Shown here: positions 20,542 to 31,960 of the stretch, one piece after another
Position numbering within the stretch: the stretch's first letter is position 1
How the letters are laid out: the number at the start of each line of letters is the position of its first letter
NCBI GenBank assembly: GCA_015680685.1
Contig: MNCI01026319.1
Span: forward strand, 1,613-65,612
DNA length: 64,000 nt
Direction of reading: 5' to 3'
Origin: Gnetum montanum
Taxonomy: Eukaryota > Streptophyta > Gnetopsida > Gnetales > Gnetaceae
Made by a program: the position numbers and the translations under genes
The notes under the pieces: generated by a model
What the model was told of the DNA's origin: nothing
Database searches by the model: none
The model's input: the letters and a program-made list of their open reading frames with translations, nothing else

Positions 20542-20719
20542 GACTTAGAAAATATTTTCATCATTTTTCATCTATGCCAAGGAAGATTTTTTGAATTTTC
20601 TTTTCCAATCTAAGCTCTAACCTCTTAGCTTTTCCAAGCCATAACTTGACTGTTATTGCTTTGATTTTCATGCTTTACAAACCTATTTGATCATGAAGTG
20701 CTCAAAAGGTATTTTAAGG

Positions 20720-21017
20720 GTAAGTATAAAGAGATAGTTAAAATTTGTAAAGAATAATCACACATATCAATGCCAAAACACTCAATTAATGTTCTTAAGG
20801 AAACATAGGCATCATCATGCGCCATACATAAGAACAAATTAGATAAGAATGAAGAGTTATAGAAAGCTTAACACCTATGGGGTTACATTTTTCAAAAAGT
20901 TTCTAACTCTACAATCATATACTAAAAACTTAATGAATCTCATGGTATGAGTAAGGTATGAAAATGTTAAGAATAAATGTGAATACCTTAGTAATTTTTA
21001 AGCCTTAATGATCATAT
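20720..21017 (+). other. Candidate leader intron before Ath-2 ORF3
   Basis: AAGG|GTAAGTAT at 20720 is a near-perfect plant 5' splice site. The interval is AT-rich and ends at the ORF3 ATG (21018). The acceptor AG present in the other two copies is degraded here (CATAT|ATGG). Splicing is inferred by comparison. Confidence 0.35.
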
Positions 21018-23640
21018 ATGGCCCCAAGAAGAGGAGGAGCACAAGGAGGACCTTCACAAGTAGTAAGAAAATGACAAAGAGGCCAAGGTAGAGGCTAAAT
21101 TGGAGGACAAGAACTAGAAGATGAGGAGTAGGAAGCCCAATCATTCAGCATTCATCAAGATACTCTTGCTATAGGACAATTGGCCCAAAGAGAAGTAGAA
21201 GAACCACAAGTGCTAGGAAAATGCCTCACATTTTCATAGGAATGCCTCCATGCCATTCAAGAAATATCAATCCTAATCACAATCATTGTGGAGATGAACT
21301 TTGGACTGTTTATGAAATTTGTTTCTAAAGTAGTAAGGATGTAGCTTTAAGTGTTACTACTATGGCCCATATGTTCACAGAATGGTGAATGGTACCTTGG
21401 AGAGACTTATTAGTTTTTGCACAAAAAAGAAGAGGAAACTACAATCAACATTGAAGGAATCTCAATGTCAGTCTCGATCAAGGAAATTGTAGAAGCTTTG
21501 AATATACCCAATGAAGGGGAAAGGTTAGCATATCTATCTATCCAATCTAATCCTAAAACTAGCAAGCTATGGTTGAAATGGGCTTATGGTAAAGAAGATA
21601 AGGGCTATAATGAACTAACTCTAGAAGAAAGAATTTACTTTAAAATTGACACCTAACACTTATTCCCAACAAAAGGACTCAATTGACTATCAACTTATGT
21701 GGCTAGAGGTAGTATGATTATGATGGGTAAGTATAATGCCAACCTCACACAACTCTATTTCATGGAAATACAAAGGTGGTTTGAAGAGAAGAAGGTAAGG
21801 AATCCAACACTCCCATTCCCTTGCCTTATCATGAAGTTGTGAAAATAATCCAAAATCTTGGGATACACCAATGACATGCCTAAGAGAGGCCAAAATGCTT
21901 CATATGCTAAGTTGCTCAAACCAACACCACCAAGGAAAGACCATGGTGATGAGAAAGAGTAATAATAGGAATAAGAGTCGAAACAACAATAGCAAGTTCC
22001 ACCATCACCACCATAAGATTATTGACCATTAATAAGTCATTTGTAGCAGATTAAGGAAACAATCAGCTAGGGAATAAGGGAAGAGGGTAATATATACAGA
22101 TTTATTAACAATTCCATCAGATCCATAGTTTCAACTAATGGAAAAAGTGGATAGATTTCATTAGAGTCAAGAGGAGAGGTACAATGGTCATAATAGATCT
22201 TTGGGAATGCTACATCATTTCAAGTGGTGCTAGAGACTGGAAAAGGAGCCATAGTAGTGGTAATGTAGTAGGAGTAGTAGAGGTAATCATTGATCACATC
22301 AAGAAATCCTTCAACATATCTATTGTACCATTGGTAGATTTAACTAGAGCTAGGGATGCTCAAATGTTAGCCATAACCTCAATGAATCCTACTGATCATG
22401 AGGATGTGCTTAATAGAATACTGCAGATGGGAAAAGTCATGACAACACTATTTGATGTTTGTAGTGATGTCACTATAGTACAGTCTAAGCTCATTGCTAC
22501 CAAAGGAAAATTGGTCATGGTAGAGACAAAGGTAGATCATGTAGAGGTACAAGTTTTCAAACTATAAGAAGAGCTCATAGCCTTGATAGCTGAATGAAGA
22601 GATCCAACTCAATTTGTTGCACCGGATCAAATAGAATATTTCTTAATAGAGTAGCTAAATCATCTACTTAAGTAGAATAAATAGTTGGAAACTAAGAAGG
22701 AGAAAGTGATATGGAATGCCTCTGTAGCTGAAGCACAAACTTACGCACATGTTAAGGCAATTACTATGGTATAGGATGAAAATAAACAATTTACTATTGA
22801 TAACATGAGATTGAACACTATAGAAAAGTAAAAAATCATTTTGGAGAAGATCACCTACTAGTCAAAGGAACAAATAATGATTGTTAATTAAGATATGAGT
22901 CACATTGCAAGAGAAAATAGAACCCTCTCTATAGAGGAGGTACACATCATTTGACAAAAATTAGCCATTGAAGTTAGCACATGGCAAAATGAGGCCAAGA
23001 AACATGAGAGTCTTAACAAACACTTCTGTGACCAAGTGGGCATGTACAAGTAGATAAATGAGAAAGAAATCCAAATGGTAAAGGCCAAAATCAACACAAT
23101 TTCAACACAAAATGTTGACTAGCAACCCATCTTGGATGGTTATGCCCTTGTCCACCAAGAAAAAGAGAAAAATAAAGACATGTTGATTGAGGATTTGAAA
23201 GAGTACATGGGATTAGCTAACCTTGGTTATGCTATCTTGGCCATGTTGATAGTAGGTAGGCCCAAAAATGAGCTAGAATAGCAAGTAGTGGCCATATATG
23301 CACTATATGAGAAAGATTTTGTGGATCATAAAGTTTTTTGGAAGAAACTTCAAGTAGAAGACTCTGAATTGAAAGTAGTAAAGGTTGGTTACCATGAGCA
23401 AAAAGATGTAGCAGCAAACCTGGCCAAAAAGTTATCAAATTATCATGAACTTTGAGAGAAGGCTAGAGTGTTTGAAGAAGAGAAGGAAATTTGCAACTTG
23501 GTATGTTAAACCAAATCAAATGTTTCTATAACTATCATGCCCATGGGATGTGCTAATTTCATCGCACATTGGTTCATCAACATAGATAGTTCATGATACT
23601 GGACCTAAAGAAGAAAAACTTTATGTGCTCCTAAATTGAT
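21018..23640 (+). pseudogene. Ath-2 ORF3, long coiled-coil-like protein
   Basis: Starts MAPRRGGAQGG at 21018, matching MAPK... of the other copies. Order: SFSIHQD (about 21140), VEMNFGLF (21290), EWYLGETY (21378), ISMSVSIKEIVEALNIPNEG (21460-21520), LTLEERIYF (21617). After a less conserved middle (open piece 22184-22567) comes a long charged region rich in Lys/Glu/Gln (22560-23470) with TYAHVKAI, ENRTLSIEE and KELEQ-like heptad stretches that look coiled-coil. Stops usually stand where Gln would be expected. Length is about 870 codons including stops. It lacks an obvious signal peptide or membrane segment in what is readable, so an envelope role is not supported. Function unknown. Confidence 0.65.
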
Positions 23641-23908
23641 ACCAATTCTAGAATCATGATGATAAGGGAAAGTAACCAATGGAATATCCATTGCCACCTA
23701 GAACAACATAAGGCTACATCTAGCTTTACCAAATTTTATTCTTTTTGGTAAATTTGTTATGTCATGAGTCATGTCATCTTTGTAAACTCCACTACAACAT
23801 TAGAGAGTAATGTACATAAGAGTTAGTGTCATATGAATCTACATCCCAATTTTGTAAGGAACTCTATCCTAATTTTGTTTTAACTCGAGGATGAATTTTT
23901 AGTAAGTT

Positions 23909-23917
23909 GTGGGGGTA
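23909..23917 (+). other. Ath-2 polypurine tract
   Basis: GTGGGGGTA directly before the TGATAAATC start of the 3' LTR; it is the plus-strand primer for reverse transcription. Confidence 0.75.
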
Positions 23918-24826
23918 TGATAAATCAAAAATTTTCTCAACAATGATATCAGGTATTTGATATCAAAGCCAGAATATTGGATCCCTAATATCGGGGCCCA
24001 AGATACAATGTCATGTATCTGAAATTGCGGATGTGTGCAAGCCTATAAATATAACACTTAGGCACACTATCCACATACAGGTTCATTTCACACTTAGCAA
24101 AATTTTGTTATTTTTTTTCTTGATTTTAGCACATAGCACATAGGAGTGTATGCCTATAGTGTGATGTTTAGTAATTGAATGGAGTCTTTATTTGAGTGGA
24201 ATGTACTTGGACACATTTCATGCATGAAAATAAAGATTGAGATCACTTTGCATCATTGTAGCATCACTTAGTTTTTACTATTTATACTTAGAATAATTTT
24301 TTTGCTTTGACTTAGCTTAATGTTTACTATTTTATCTAGTTACTGATTTATTTTCTATGCATGTTATCATAACTATTGTTAAGCAAAATGGATATGACTG
24401 ATTTCAAGAGTTAAGTGTGATCATTTGGTAACTTAGTAGTATTATCACTTGGTTCGACTAGTAGCGTAATACTTGGTAATCCTAGTAATGATTGCATGAA
24501 TCGAAGACATGTCCAAAGAATTAGGAACAAATGTCCATCACATAGGCTAGATTAGATTTGTTTACTATTACTTAGATTTAGAAACAATTCCACTTACTTT
24601 ATGTTTACTAGGAGCAATATGGCCTACTCAACATCAATTATCATATGCCTCACTATGAGTTAAAATATACACATTGATTTTACTAATGCATTTGGAAAGA
24701 TAATGATCACAAAGTCTAACCAATTTCTAGCATAATTACATTTCCTTGTCCACGGAATTCGACTGGGCCGCACGTGAACACTCGTAACTTGTATGGTTGG
24801 ATGTTGAACTATTTTGTTGCTCATCA
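23918..24826 (+). repeat. Ath-2 3' LTR
   Basis: About 909 bp, TGATAAATC...CTCATCA. U3 holds repeated GATATC/AATATC words, TATAAATA at 24044, the R-region word TAGGAGTG, AATAAAGATTGAGAT, and three U5 tandem units (24421-24490). It differs enough from the Ath-3 and Ath-4 LTRs to be its own subfamily. The bases after it are ATGGG; the left partner is outside the window. Confidence 0.85.
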
Positions 24827-25774
24827 ATGGGTTAGAAAAACTCATAATAATAAGGATAATAAAAATTTTATTATATAATATTATCATTCAATCCTTGTAC
24901 TAATAATATAGATAGGTAATTGAGTTCTCTTTTACTAATTGGTAAGAGTTAAACACACAAACACACACACACATTTTTTTTTAATTTGAAATCATAGTAA
25001 GGTATTCATTTTTTAGTTTACAAATCATAGGTTCAAGTTTGGGAGTAACCACTCAAAAAGATGTTAAGCCTTACTCATCTACTTACCGTCTTGCAATCCA
25101 ACTTGGAAGGAAAGCATCAACCCTCTAGGAAATGGCCTTTTTATCTTTAATCATTTTTACTATGTATTTTCTAGTCTTCATCTTGGTAGAATTCTTATAA
25201 TTATGATGTAAAAACATTTTTTTGAGAGACACATTATTTGATCTTTGAACATGACCAACTTATATAAGATGGGATTCTAGTAGTTTTTCTATAATTGAAG
25301 CCATCCCATGTATTATTCTAATGTCTATAATATTCCTTTTAAATAGTTCAATGATTTTGATACTTTATTAGAAGATACCCATGCTAAGAGAATTTAATTC
25401 ACTATATATATTATTTTTTTATGTGGTCATTTTACCATGTCATAATTATTAAATTTTTTGTGTATTATTTTAATACATGATGATGCAATAGGAAATTGAA
25501 GTACTTGAATTACAAAAAGCACTAAACTCTCTCTCACTTTGTTTATTTCTTTGGTACTAAGGTTTTTTTAATGAAATTTGTTTCTCCAAAATTATCTTCA
25601 CCTAGGTGGAAATTCTAAATTACTTCCAACTTCTTCAACTAATGTTGTAAGTCATACTAGTACTCATAATGCAAATTTAACCATTAAGAAGTAGACTACC
25701 TCTTTCAAGTCATATTGTTGTAAATAAGATATCTAATTTTATTCTTTTTGATGGTATATATGAATAACTAATTA
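24827..25774. other. AT-rich spacer, no gene
   Basis: No coding or transposon motif seen. A short (CA)n microsatellite followed by a T run lies at about 24955-24985. This is part of the target DNA into which Ath-4 inserted; its other half starts at 34881. Confidence 0.6.
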
Positions 25775-25779
25775 CTAAT
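25775..25779 (+). repeat. Target site duplication of Ath-4, left copy (CTAAT)
   Basis: CTAAT before the left LTR; identical to 34876-34880 after the right LTR. Confidence 0.88.
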
Positions 25780-26599
25780 TGATGAAACGTATTTTTTTAT
25801 TTGCCCCAACATTAGATACTTGACATCGAAGCTGAGATGCGATGTTAGATATTTAATGTTGGGGGATATGTGTCAACTTATAAATATAGTGCTTAGGTTC
25901 ATGATTTCCATATAGTTTTTTCAGTTAAAGTAGCAAAGCTCTTGAAATTTGTTTTCTCCAGAGTTAGAGTATTTTTTGAGTGCCCACAGAAAGAGTCTAA
26001 GTGTGTATAAATCTTTATTCAAACACTAATGTACCTAAGTGCAATAGTGTGATGGGAATAAAATGAACTCTTTTGAAAATCCTTGCAGCACTGAGAACAG
26101 ATTAATGTTTCCTTTAATGTACTTTACTTTAATGCATTTCAATTAAGCAATTAATTTTTAGTTGTTAATGAACACAAGAATGACCACTTCAAGCATACAT
26201 ATAGTGCTTGGTAACCCCCCAGTAATGCTTAACATTTGGTAGCCTAGTAGCATTATATGTGTTCATGATGTGTCCAAGAAAGTGGGGTGGTGACTTATGT
26301 TACGCTAGTTAGATAATAGAATAATTAGATATTGAAATCCTCTACCTTTCATTCTTGTTGTAGGCGATTAAACTTATAAAACATAAAATAAGAAAAATCA
26401 TGTACCTCAATTACACTTGAACCATATCCTTGAGCCTCACAAGTGTAGTTGGAAAGACAACGAATGTTCTCAATGCCCATTTCACTTCCTAGAGGAAGTA
26501 GTACACTAGAGAACTATAGGTCAATATAATTCAACCGAATCGCATGTAAACACTTTTGTGATTTGTATGATTGGGCGTAGGGTACCTCACTACTCATCA
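25780..26599 (+). repeat. Ath-4 5' LTR
   Basis: About 820 bp, TGATGAAACG...CTCATCA. U3 has CATCGAAGCTGAGATGCGATGTTAG-type repeats. TATAAATA at 25879; AATAAAATGAACTCTTTTG; U5 tandem units at about 26208-26254 (TTGGTAACCCCCCAGTAATG, TTTGGTAGCCTAGTAGC). Confidence 0.88.
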
Positions 26600-26600
26600 T

Positions 26601-26618
26601 TGGTGTCGTTGTTAGGGA
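26601..26618 (+). other. Ath-4 primer-binding site (tRNA-Asp type)
   Basis: TGGTGTCGTTGTTAGGGA, one base after the LTR. It matches the tRNA-Asp complement apart from C-to-T and G-to-A changes. Confidence 0.8.
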
Positions 26619-26759
26619 CCTTTTGGTTGTTTCATGTGCTATCTAGGATTTATTGAAAATCATTTAAATCGTTGAAAGGAACTTGAGAGTTATATCATAT
26701 CTTACAATTACTACAACAAAAATTTTAAAGCACACTACATTTTTTATCATCTAATTGAA

Positions 26760-27730
26760 AATTTCTTCTTCTCATAGGAGTGCTTCTTCACCCAAGTCTA
26801 ATGGAGCTCATCATTCGGTGCCTTAGCAATATCAAATGCTATATGCTCATCTTGATAAGTATGTACCCAATTTCACCTTCATCCTACATTAGGAGGAATA
26901 GCTGTGGTGGAATGACATGGAGGGAAACATTGTGTTGCCACCCAATTGTTATGTTCTTACAATAGTTCACCAAGCACTTATTCATCTACGTCTTCAAGAA
27001 CATCATGCTGAGTATGTTGTGCAAGATAGTGATGCTAGGGATTATCATTCCATTGAGGCACAATGTCTTCGGGATCACTAGTTAGAGCACTATCATGCAT
27101 TTGCAAAGGGAAAATGACTTAATGACTCCCCATTCCTACTATACCAAAATGATGATGGGGATCCCTTCTCTGGGGGTGTTCCATTTAGTGAAATTCCTCT
27201 CTTTGACTTTAGTGATGGAGGTTAACACAAGAACTTGTAATCCAGAATTCACAATCCTGGTTCTCATAAGAATGGATCCAATGACAAAGAAGGATCCAAA
27301 GAGGCAAGTCAAGGTAAGGAAGTGGACAAGAAACAAGATCATGATTGTGGTCACAATCATTGAAGAGGTGGTAGCAGGCATCATGATGGTGCTAGTCCTT
27401 CTTCTTCTTTCCCTTTTTCATCATCATCTTCTTCTTCTTCTGGCTTTGATCACAACTACAGAAGGTGAGACTATGATAGAGTTAACCAAAATGATTGATG
27501 GGACCAAAATGATCAAAATGACCATCTGGAAAAGGTGCAAGGAAGTTGAACGTGCCTATCAAAGAGGTTAGGATAAGATTATTTCAATAGAAGAAGTTGC
27601 GGGAAGTGAATCAGATGATGATGGTGGATGTGATGTTTGCTAGTATGAACATCCTAAGGGATGTTGCTTCATAGTGTCACACTTATAAGAGTCTGGGGTG
27701 TATGCTTTGAATCCACAACTAACACAAAGG
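26760..27730 (+). pseudogene. gag: Ath-4 gag with start codon lost and capsid core deleted
   Basis: The expected start ATGTCTTCTTCT reads ATTTCTTCTTCT near 26760. The N-terminal block follows (CYMLILISMYPI in one frame; LDKYVPNFTFILH in the conserved one), then EGNIVLPPNC, the His/Ser tract near 27360-27440, and then a jump at about 27530 straight into KRCKEVERAYQRG and the zinc motif CDVC-stop-YEHPKGCC (27630-27668). The capsid core seen in Ath-6 between these points (about 60140-60960 there) is absent. Confidence 0.8.
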
Positions 27731-28341
27731 CAAACATCTAGAATATAACCTCATCCTCAAGGTAATTTTAGGTAGTTTTACCAACAATAGCAATATTATC
27801 CAAGTGGATCTCCACTACAACCATATGGTAGTATCAATAGTGGTAGTAACCATAGTCATGGGCGTTGGCACCATCAAGGTAGCAATACCCTTACAGATAA
27901 CCTGATCCATATGGGTATTATGTTTAGCAACCCTTGTCTCCACGTGACTCCTCTAGTCACATTTCTAGTTTTCAACCTCACTACTACCCTCTTGGTAATT
28001 ATTGAATGCATTCCCCACATGCAAGGAGGGATACCACCTCTTACCCTTATCATCTTCCTATTCCTACACATCTTTCTCCTCTAGCCACACAACTACCACC
28101 TGATCCACCTATGTAGGGTGAACTACTAGCTCAACCATAACAATGTAATGCTACTAGGGTTGTTAACCTACAACCGGTTCATCATCCAAGTGGGTCGAAA
28201 ACTTGATCAAAGAAAAGACCTTTCTTCTGACCTTGCAGTCCATCTAAGCCCTCAAATACACCTATGGTTGACAACCTTGTTCCTTTATCTTCCTTTGTAT
28301 CAAATTCCTTCAAGTCCCCTTCACACCAAACACTACCTAGG

Positions 28342-28860
28342 ATTCACACTATGATGCTTACTCACACTGTATTTGACTGGATCTATGCTGGAAACCTTTC
28401 TAGGAAGTTAGCAGATCCTGGAAGTCCTCTCATTTATTTGCAGATTGCTAAGAATGAAACATGAAAAGCTCTTCTCTACTCAGGTTTTGGTGTCAACCTG
28501 ATCTCTCATGAGATGTATATTTCATGGAACATGCCTTCTTTAAAGAAGAGAAATATCATATTAGAATTGGTAGACCAGTCCATCACTATTCCATTAGGAC
28601 TAGTAGAAGGCATCATGACCACTATCTGTAGGTGGTCTTATCCTATCGATTTCTTAGTGATCAAAGTGGAGAATTGCAAAGGGGATTTCCCAATCATCAT
28701 GGGAAGGGCATGGCTTAGCACCATTGATGCAAGAATGGACATTAGAGTTCTTTACCTAGAAATATCCAAAGAAAATGAATTGAAAAAGATTGAGAGGAAG
28801 TGAGTTCCATGCATCGCATACAGTGATACAAGGTGTAATTGTGTGCAAAAACTCTAGGCT
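28342..28860 (+). pseudogene. Ath-4 aspartic protease
   Basis: ALLYSGFGVNLISHEMY (28470-28520) aligns with the protease active site, but the catalytic Asp is Tyr. The rest is well preserved: LELVDQSITIPLGLVEGI, DFLVIKVENCKGDFPIIMGRAWLSTID (28650-28730), LEISKENEL, then VPCIAYSDTRC after one stop. With the Asp lost it would be catalytically dead. Confidence 0.85.
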
Positions 28861-29339
28861 ATAAAGCAAGCATCTATCTTTCAATGCAAGCGGTGTGTAC
28901 TAGAAGTAGAAATTCAAAGGTGTTTGTACATCGAAGCCACAAAATAAGAGGGCACCCAATGGCTGACCGCTAATTCTAAGAGTAGCACACTTTGCATGGA
29001 ACTGATTGAGAGCTTGACATATACATATGTTGTAGGCATGGATGAACTAGAGCAAGTTCATCACCAACTCTTTGATGATGCAAATGATGATACTTATTGG
29101 AAAGAGTTGGAAATTCTTGAAATTTTCAAGAAAGAGCCCTGTGAACTAAAAATGTTATTGGCTGAAATGGAATATGTGTTTTTAAACAATGGAAAGCCAG
29201 TCATAGTTAATGCAAATCTTACTCTAGAGTAGAAAATAAATTGTTGAATGTGGTTGAAAATTGGTCAGAAAATTACTCTAGAGTCGTTGAAATTCTTGAG
29301 CTCATAGGGATTGATCCTAGGATATGCTAGTACCACATC
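28861..29339 (+). pseudogene. Ath-4 protease-RT connector
   Basis: Open piece 28996-29232 encodes an acidic connector (MELIESLTYTYVVGMDELEQ, DDTYWKELEI, MEYVFLNNGKPVIVNANL). The same connector precedes RT in Ath-5 (43155-43544) and Ath-6 (62400-62670). It belongs to the pol polyprotein of this family; no separate function is known to me. Confidence 0.7.
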
Positions 29340-30090
29340 AACATTGATCTAGCCATGAAGCCAAAAAGATAGCTATAGAGGCGATTGAACCCCAAACTGA
29401 AGTAGATTATCAAGGAGAAAATCAAACAACTCCTCAAGGTGGGGTTCATTTATCCCATTGTAGATAGTGAGTGAATTAGTCCACTTGTAATTGTGCCAAA
29501 GAAAGGTGGCAAGTGGCATGTTTGCATCAACTTTCGGCTACTAAATATGGCAACATTCAAGAACCATTTTCCATTGCAATTTGTTGATTAATATTTGGAC
29601 ATTTCTACTATGGTTTTCTAGATGGTTATAGTGGTTATAACCAAATTCAAATCACACTAGAGGACTAGGCCAAAACAACATTCACGAGTCCTTGGGGGAA
29701 TTTTGCATATTGTAAGATGCCTTTTGGTTTGTGTAATGCTCCTGCTACATTTCGATACCTAGTTCTAAGTATTTTTCAATAGTAAATTGGTAGTGGTGTG
29801 GAAGTCTTCATGGATGACTTCTCAACTTATGGAGCTACATTTGAGTAATTACTAGACTGCCTTGAGTAAGTAATAAAATGATGTGTTGAAATGAGCTTGT
29901 GGCTCAATTGGCAAAAGAGTTATCTCATGATCTAGGAGGGCATTGTATTGGGGCACAGGATATCACAAGTAGGAATTGAGGTAGAGATTGAGAAAATAAG
30001 GGTAATCCAAGGAATAACTTGCCAACTAGAAACTGTTAAAGATGTTTGATCATTCCTTGGAAATGTTGGCTACTACTAGCAATTCATAGA
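29340..30090 (+). pseudogene. Ath-4 reverse transcriptase
   Basis: Fragments of all RT blocks appear across shifted frames: LLKVGFIYPIVDSE, SPLVIVPKKGGKW (29490-29515), CINFRLLNMATFKNHFPLQF (29522-29580), a DGYSGYNQI block, the PFGLCNAPATF block (29720-29750), and VFMDDFSTYG (29802-29831) containing the catalytic Asp pair. The FMDD wording and RT layout are typical of Athila-like gypsy elements. Several frameshifts and stops inactivate it. Confidence 0.85.
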
Positions 30091-30640
30091 GAATTTCTCT
30101 AAGATCATAAAATCATTGGTGAAGCTGACAAAGAAAGATGCTCCCTTTGTTTGGACTACAGAATGCGAAAAAGAAATCTAATAGCTAAAAGAGAAACTTG
30201 TAGAAACTCCAATCCTACAAGCACTTGACTAGTCTAGACCATTTCATGTCATGAGAGATGCATTAAATTATGCCTTGGAAGCCATGCTTACATAGATGAA
30301 TGATAAGAAACATCAATATTACATCCATTGCATTAGTTGAAGCATTGTGGATGCACAAATGAACTACCCCACTATAGAAAAAGAATTGATGGTAGTGGTG
30401 TTTTCTCTAGAGAATTTCAAGCGTTATGTCCTTGGATACAAGGTGTTTATGTACACAGACCATAGTGTCATCATTTTCTTGATGAACAAGCCAATGGTGA
30501 GTCCCTATTTCATACTATGGTTGGTGATCTTGTAAGAATTCAATCTTATGATGGTAGATCAAAAGGATATTGAGAATATGGTTGCTGATCACTTGTCTTG
30601 GTTATGATGGGAAAACAAAGAAGAAGAAAATCCACTATTT
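30091..30640 (+). pseudogene. Ath-4 RNase H
   Basis: Blocks: ENFSKIIKSLVKLTKKDAPF (30088-30145), FHVMRDALNYAL (30241 on; TDAS has become RDAL, losing the first catalytic context), TIEKELMVVVFSLENFKRYVLG (30372-30437), YTDHSVIIFLMNKPMVSP. Open piece 30347-30535 covers the second half. Confidence 0.8.
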
Positions 30641-30779
30641 GATATGTTTCTTGACAAACTCATATTTTTTGGGGCTATAATTGAACAATTGCCCAATGAG
30701 CCTAAATGGTATGATGACATTCTCACCTATCTTCTTACTTAGGAGAAGCCACAAGGATTAGACCACTGGAAGAAATAGT

Positions 30780-31960
30780 AGTTTCTTCACTAGGTAAAAC
30801 ACTTCATGGAGATCAATGGACATCTGTACAAGGTGTACACCGATGGCTTGGTTCATTGGTGTGTCCCTGATGTCGATCAACTATGTATTTTTCAAGACGC
30901 TCATGAAGGTCCTTATGGAGGACACTATGCTAGGAGATGCACGACCATTAAAATCCTAGTGGTAGAATACTATTGGCCAACAATCTTCAGGGATGCTCAC
31001 CATTACATCCACTCTTGTGAATGATGCCAACAAGATCGTGGAATGACTGTTCAAATGAAGGGGCCACAATAATGGATTTAACTACTAGAACCCTTCAACA
31101 TCTAGGGCATTGATTTCATGGGTCCTATCATGGCCATGTTAAATGGAAAGGCATGCATTATAGTCGCTATTAACTATTGTACGAAATGGGAAAAAGTAGT
31201 AGTTGTCATCGACTGTACATCTTCTATTGTTGCTTAGTTTGTACAAAAAAATGTTATAAATAGGTTTGGTATGCCATGTGCATTAATTTCTGATAATGGA
31301 ACACACTTTATAGGCACTACTTTTTAGAGGCTCATGCAATGCTTGGGGGTTCAACATAAACTCACAACACCCTACCACTCCCAAGCTAATGGTTAAGCTG
31401 AGGTTACCAATAGTGAAATCACAAGGATTCTAATAAGAACTATTAGCAAATATAGGAAAGACTAGAGCACAAAACTCAATGATGCCCTTTGGGCCTATGA
31501 CTTAACATGGAAACTTCCTATAGACTATTCTCCCTATGAGCTTGTGTATAGAAAATTACCAACACTTTCTATTTAATTCAAGCTCCATACACTTTCAACA
31601 ACCTATGAACTCAACCTTAATTTGAGTCTAGTACAAAAAGAAAGACTAATGAATCTCAACCTGCTAGATGAAAATCAATTGGTAGCCCTATCATCTAATA
31701 AGTTGCATAAGGCCTATAACAAAAAGCGTCATGACCTTAGAATTAGAAAATTCAAATTTTAACCAAGAGATAAAGTTCTCTACTAGAACTCCACACATGT
31801 ACCTAAATGAAATAAGTTCTAAACATTGTGGGAAGGAACTGACATCATTTATAAAACTTTTTCTTTTAGGACCATGATGATTTACAAACTTGAGAGCTTA
31901 GAAAAGAAATAGCTAGTCAATATCCAACAAATCAAACTTTTCCATGAGTATAAGCCAGCT
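30780..31960 (+). pseudogene. Ath-4 integrase
   Basis: Open piece 30806-31024 holds the zinc domain: DAHEGPYGGHYARR and DAHHYIHSCE, then CQQDRG after one stop. The core follows in fragments: IDFMGPI (31110), ISDNGTHF (31287-31310), TPYHSQANG (31369 on), VTNSEI (31403). The C-terminal ALWAYDLTWKLPIDYSPYELVY part ends near 31960. No chromodomain. Confidence 0.82.

Larger units (their letters stand above)
7410..24826 (+). mobile_element. Ath-2: older Athila-like element, interrupted, RT/integrase-less
   Basis: The retained parts are gag 5' end (7530-7943), gag remainder (16396-17460), protease (18055-18640), 3' UTR, a U3-like segment, ORF3, a polypurine tract and a 3' LTR. Ath-3 (7944-16390) is inserted in gag with a duplicated CTAAC, and Ath-1 abuts the gag on the left at 7409/7410. 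The 5' LTR therefore lies outside the window or beyond Ath-1. No RT, RNase H or integrase motif occurs between protease and 3' UTR (18640-18960). This is the oldest element of the cluster by nesting. Confidence 0.8.

Noticed and set aside
24950-24990. CRISPR-like or satellite array
   Set aside because: It is a short (CA)n microsatellite followed by a T run; no spaced direct-repeat array exists in the window.
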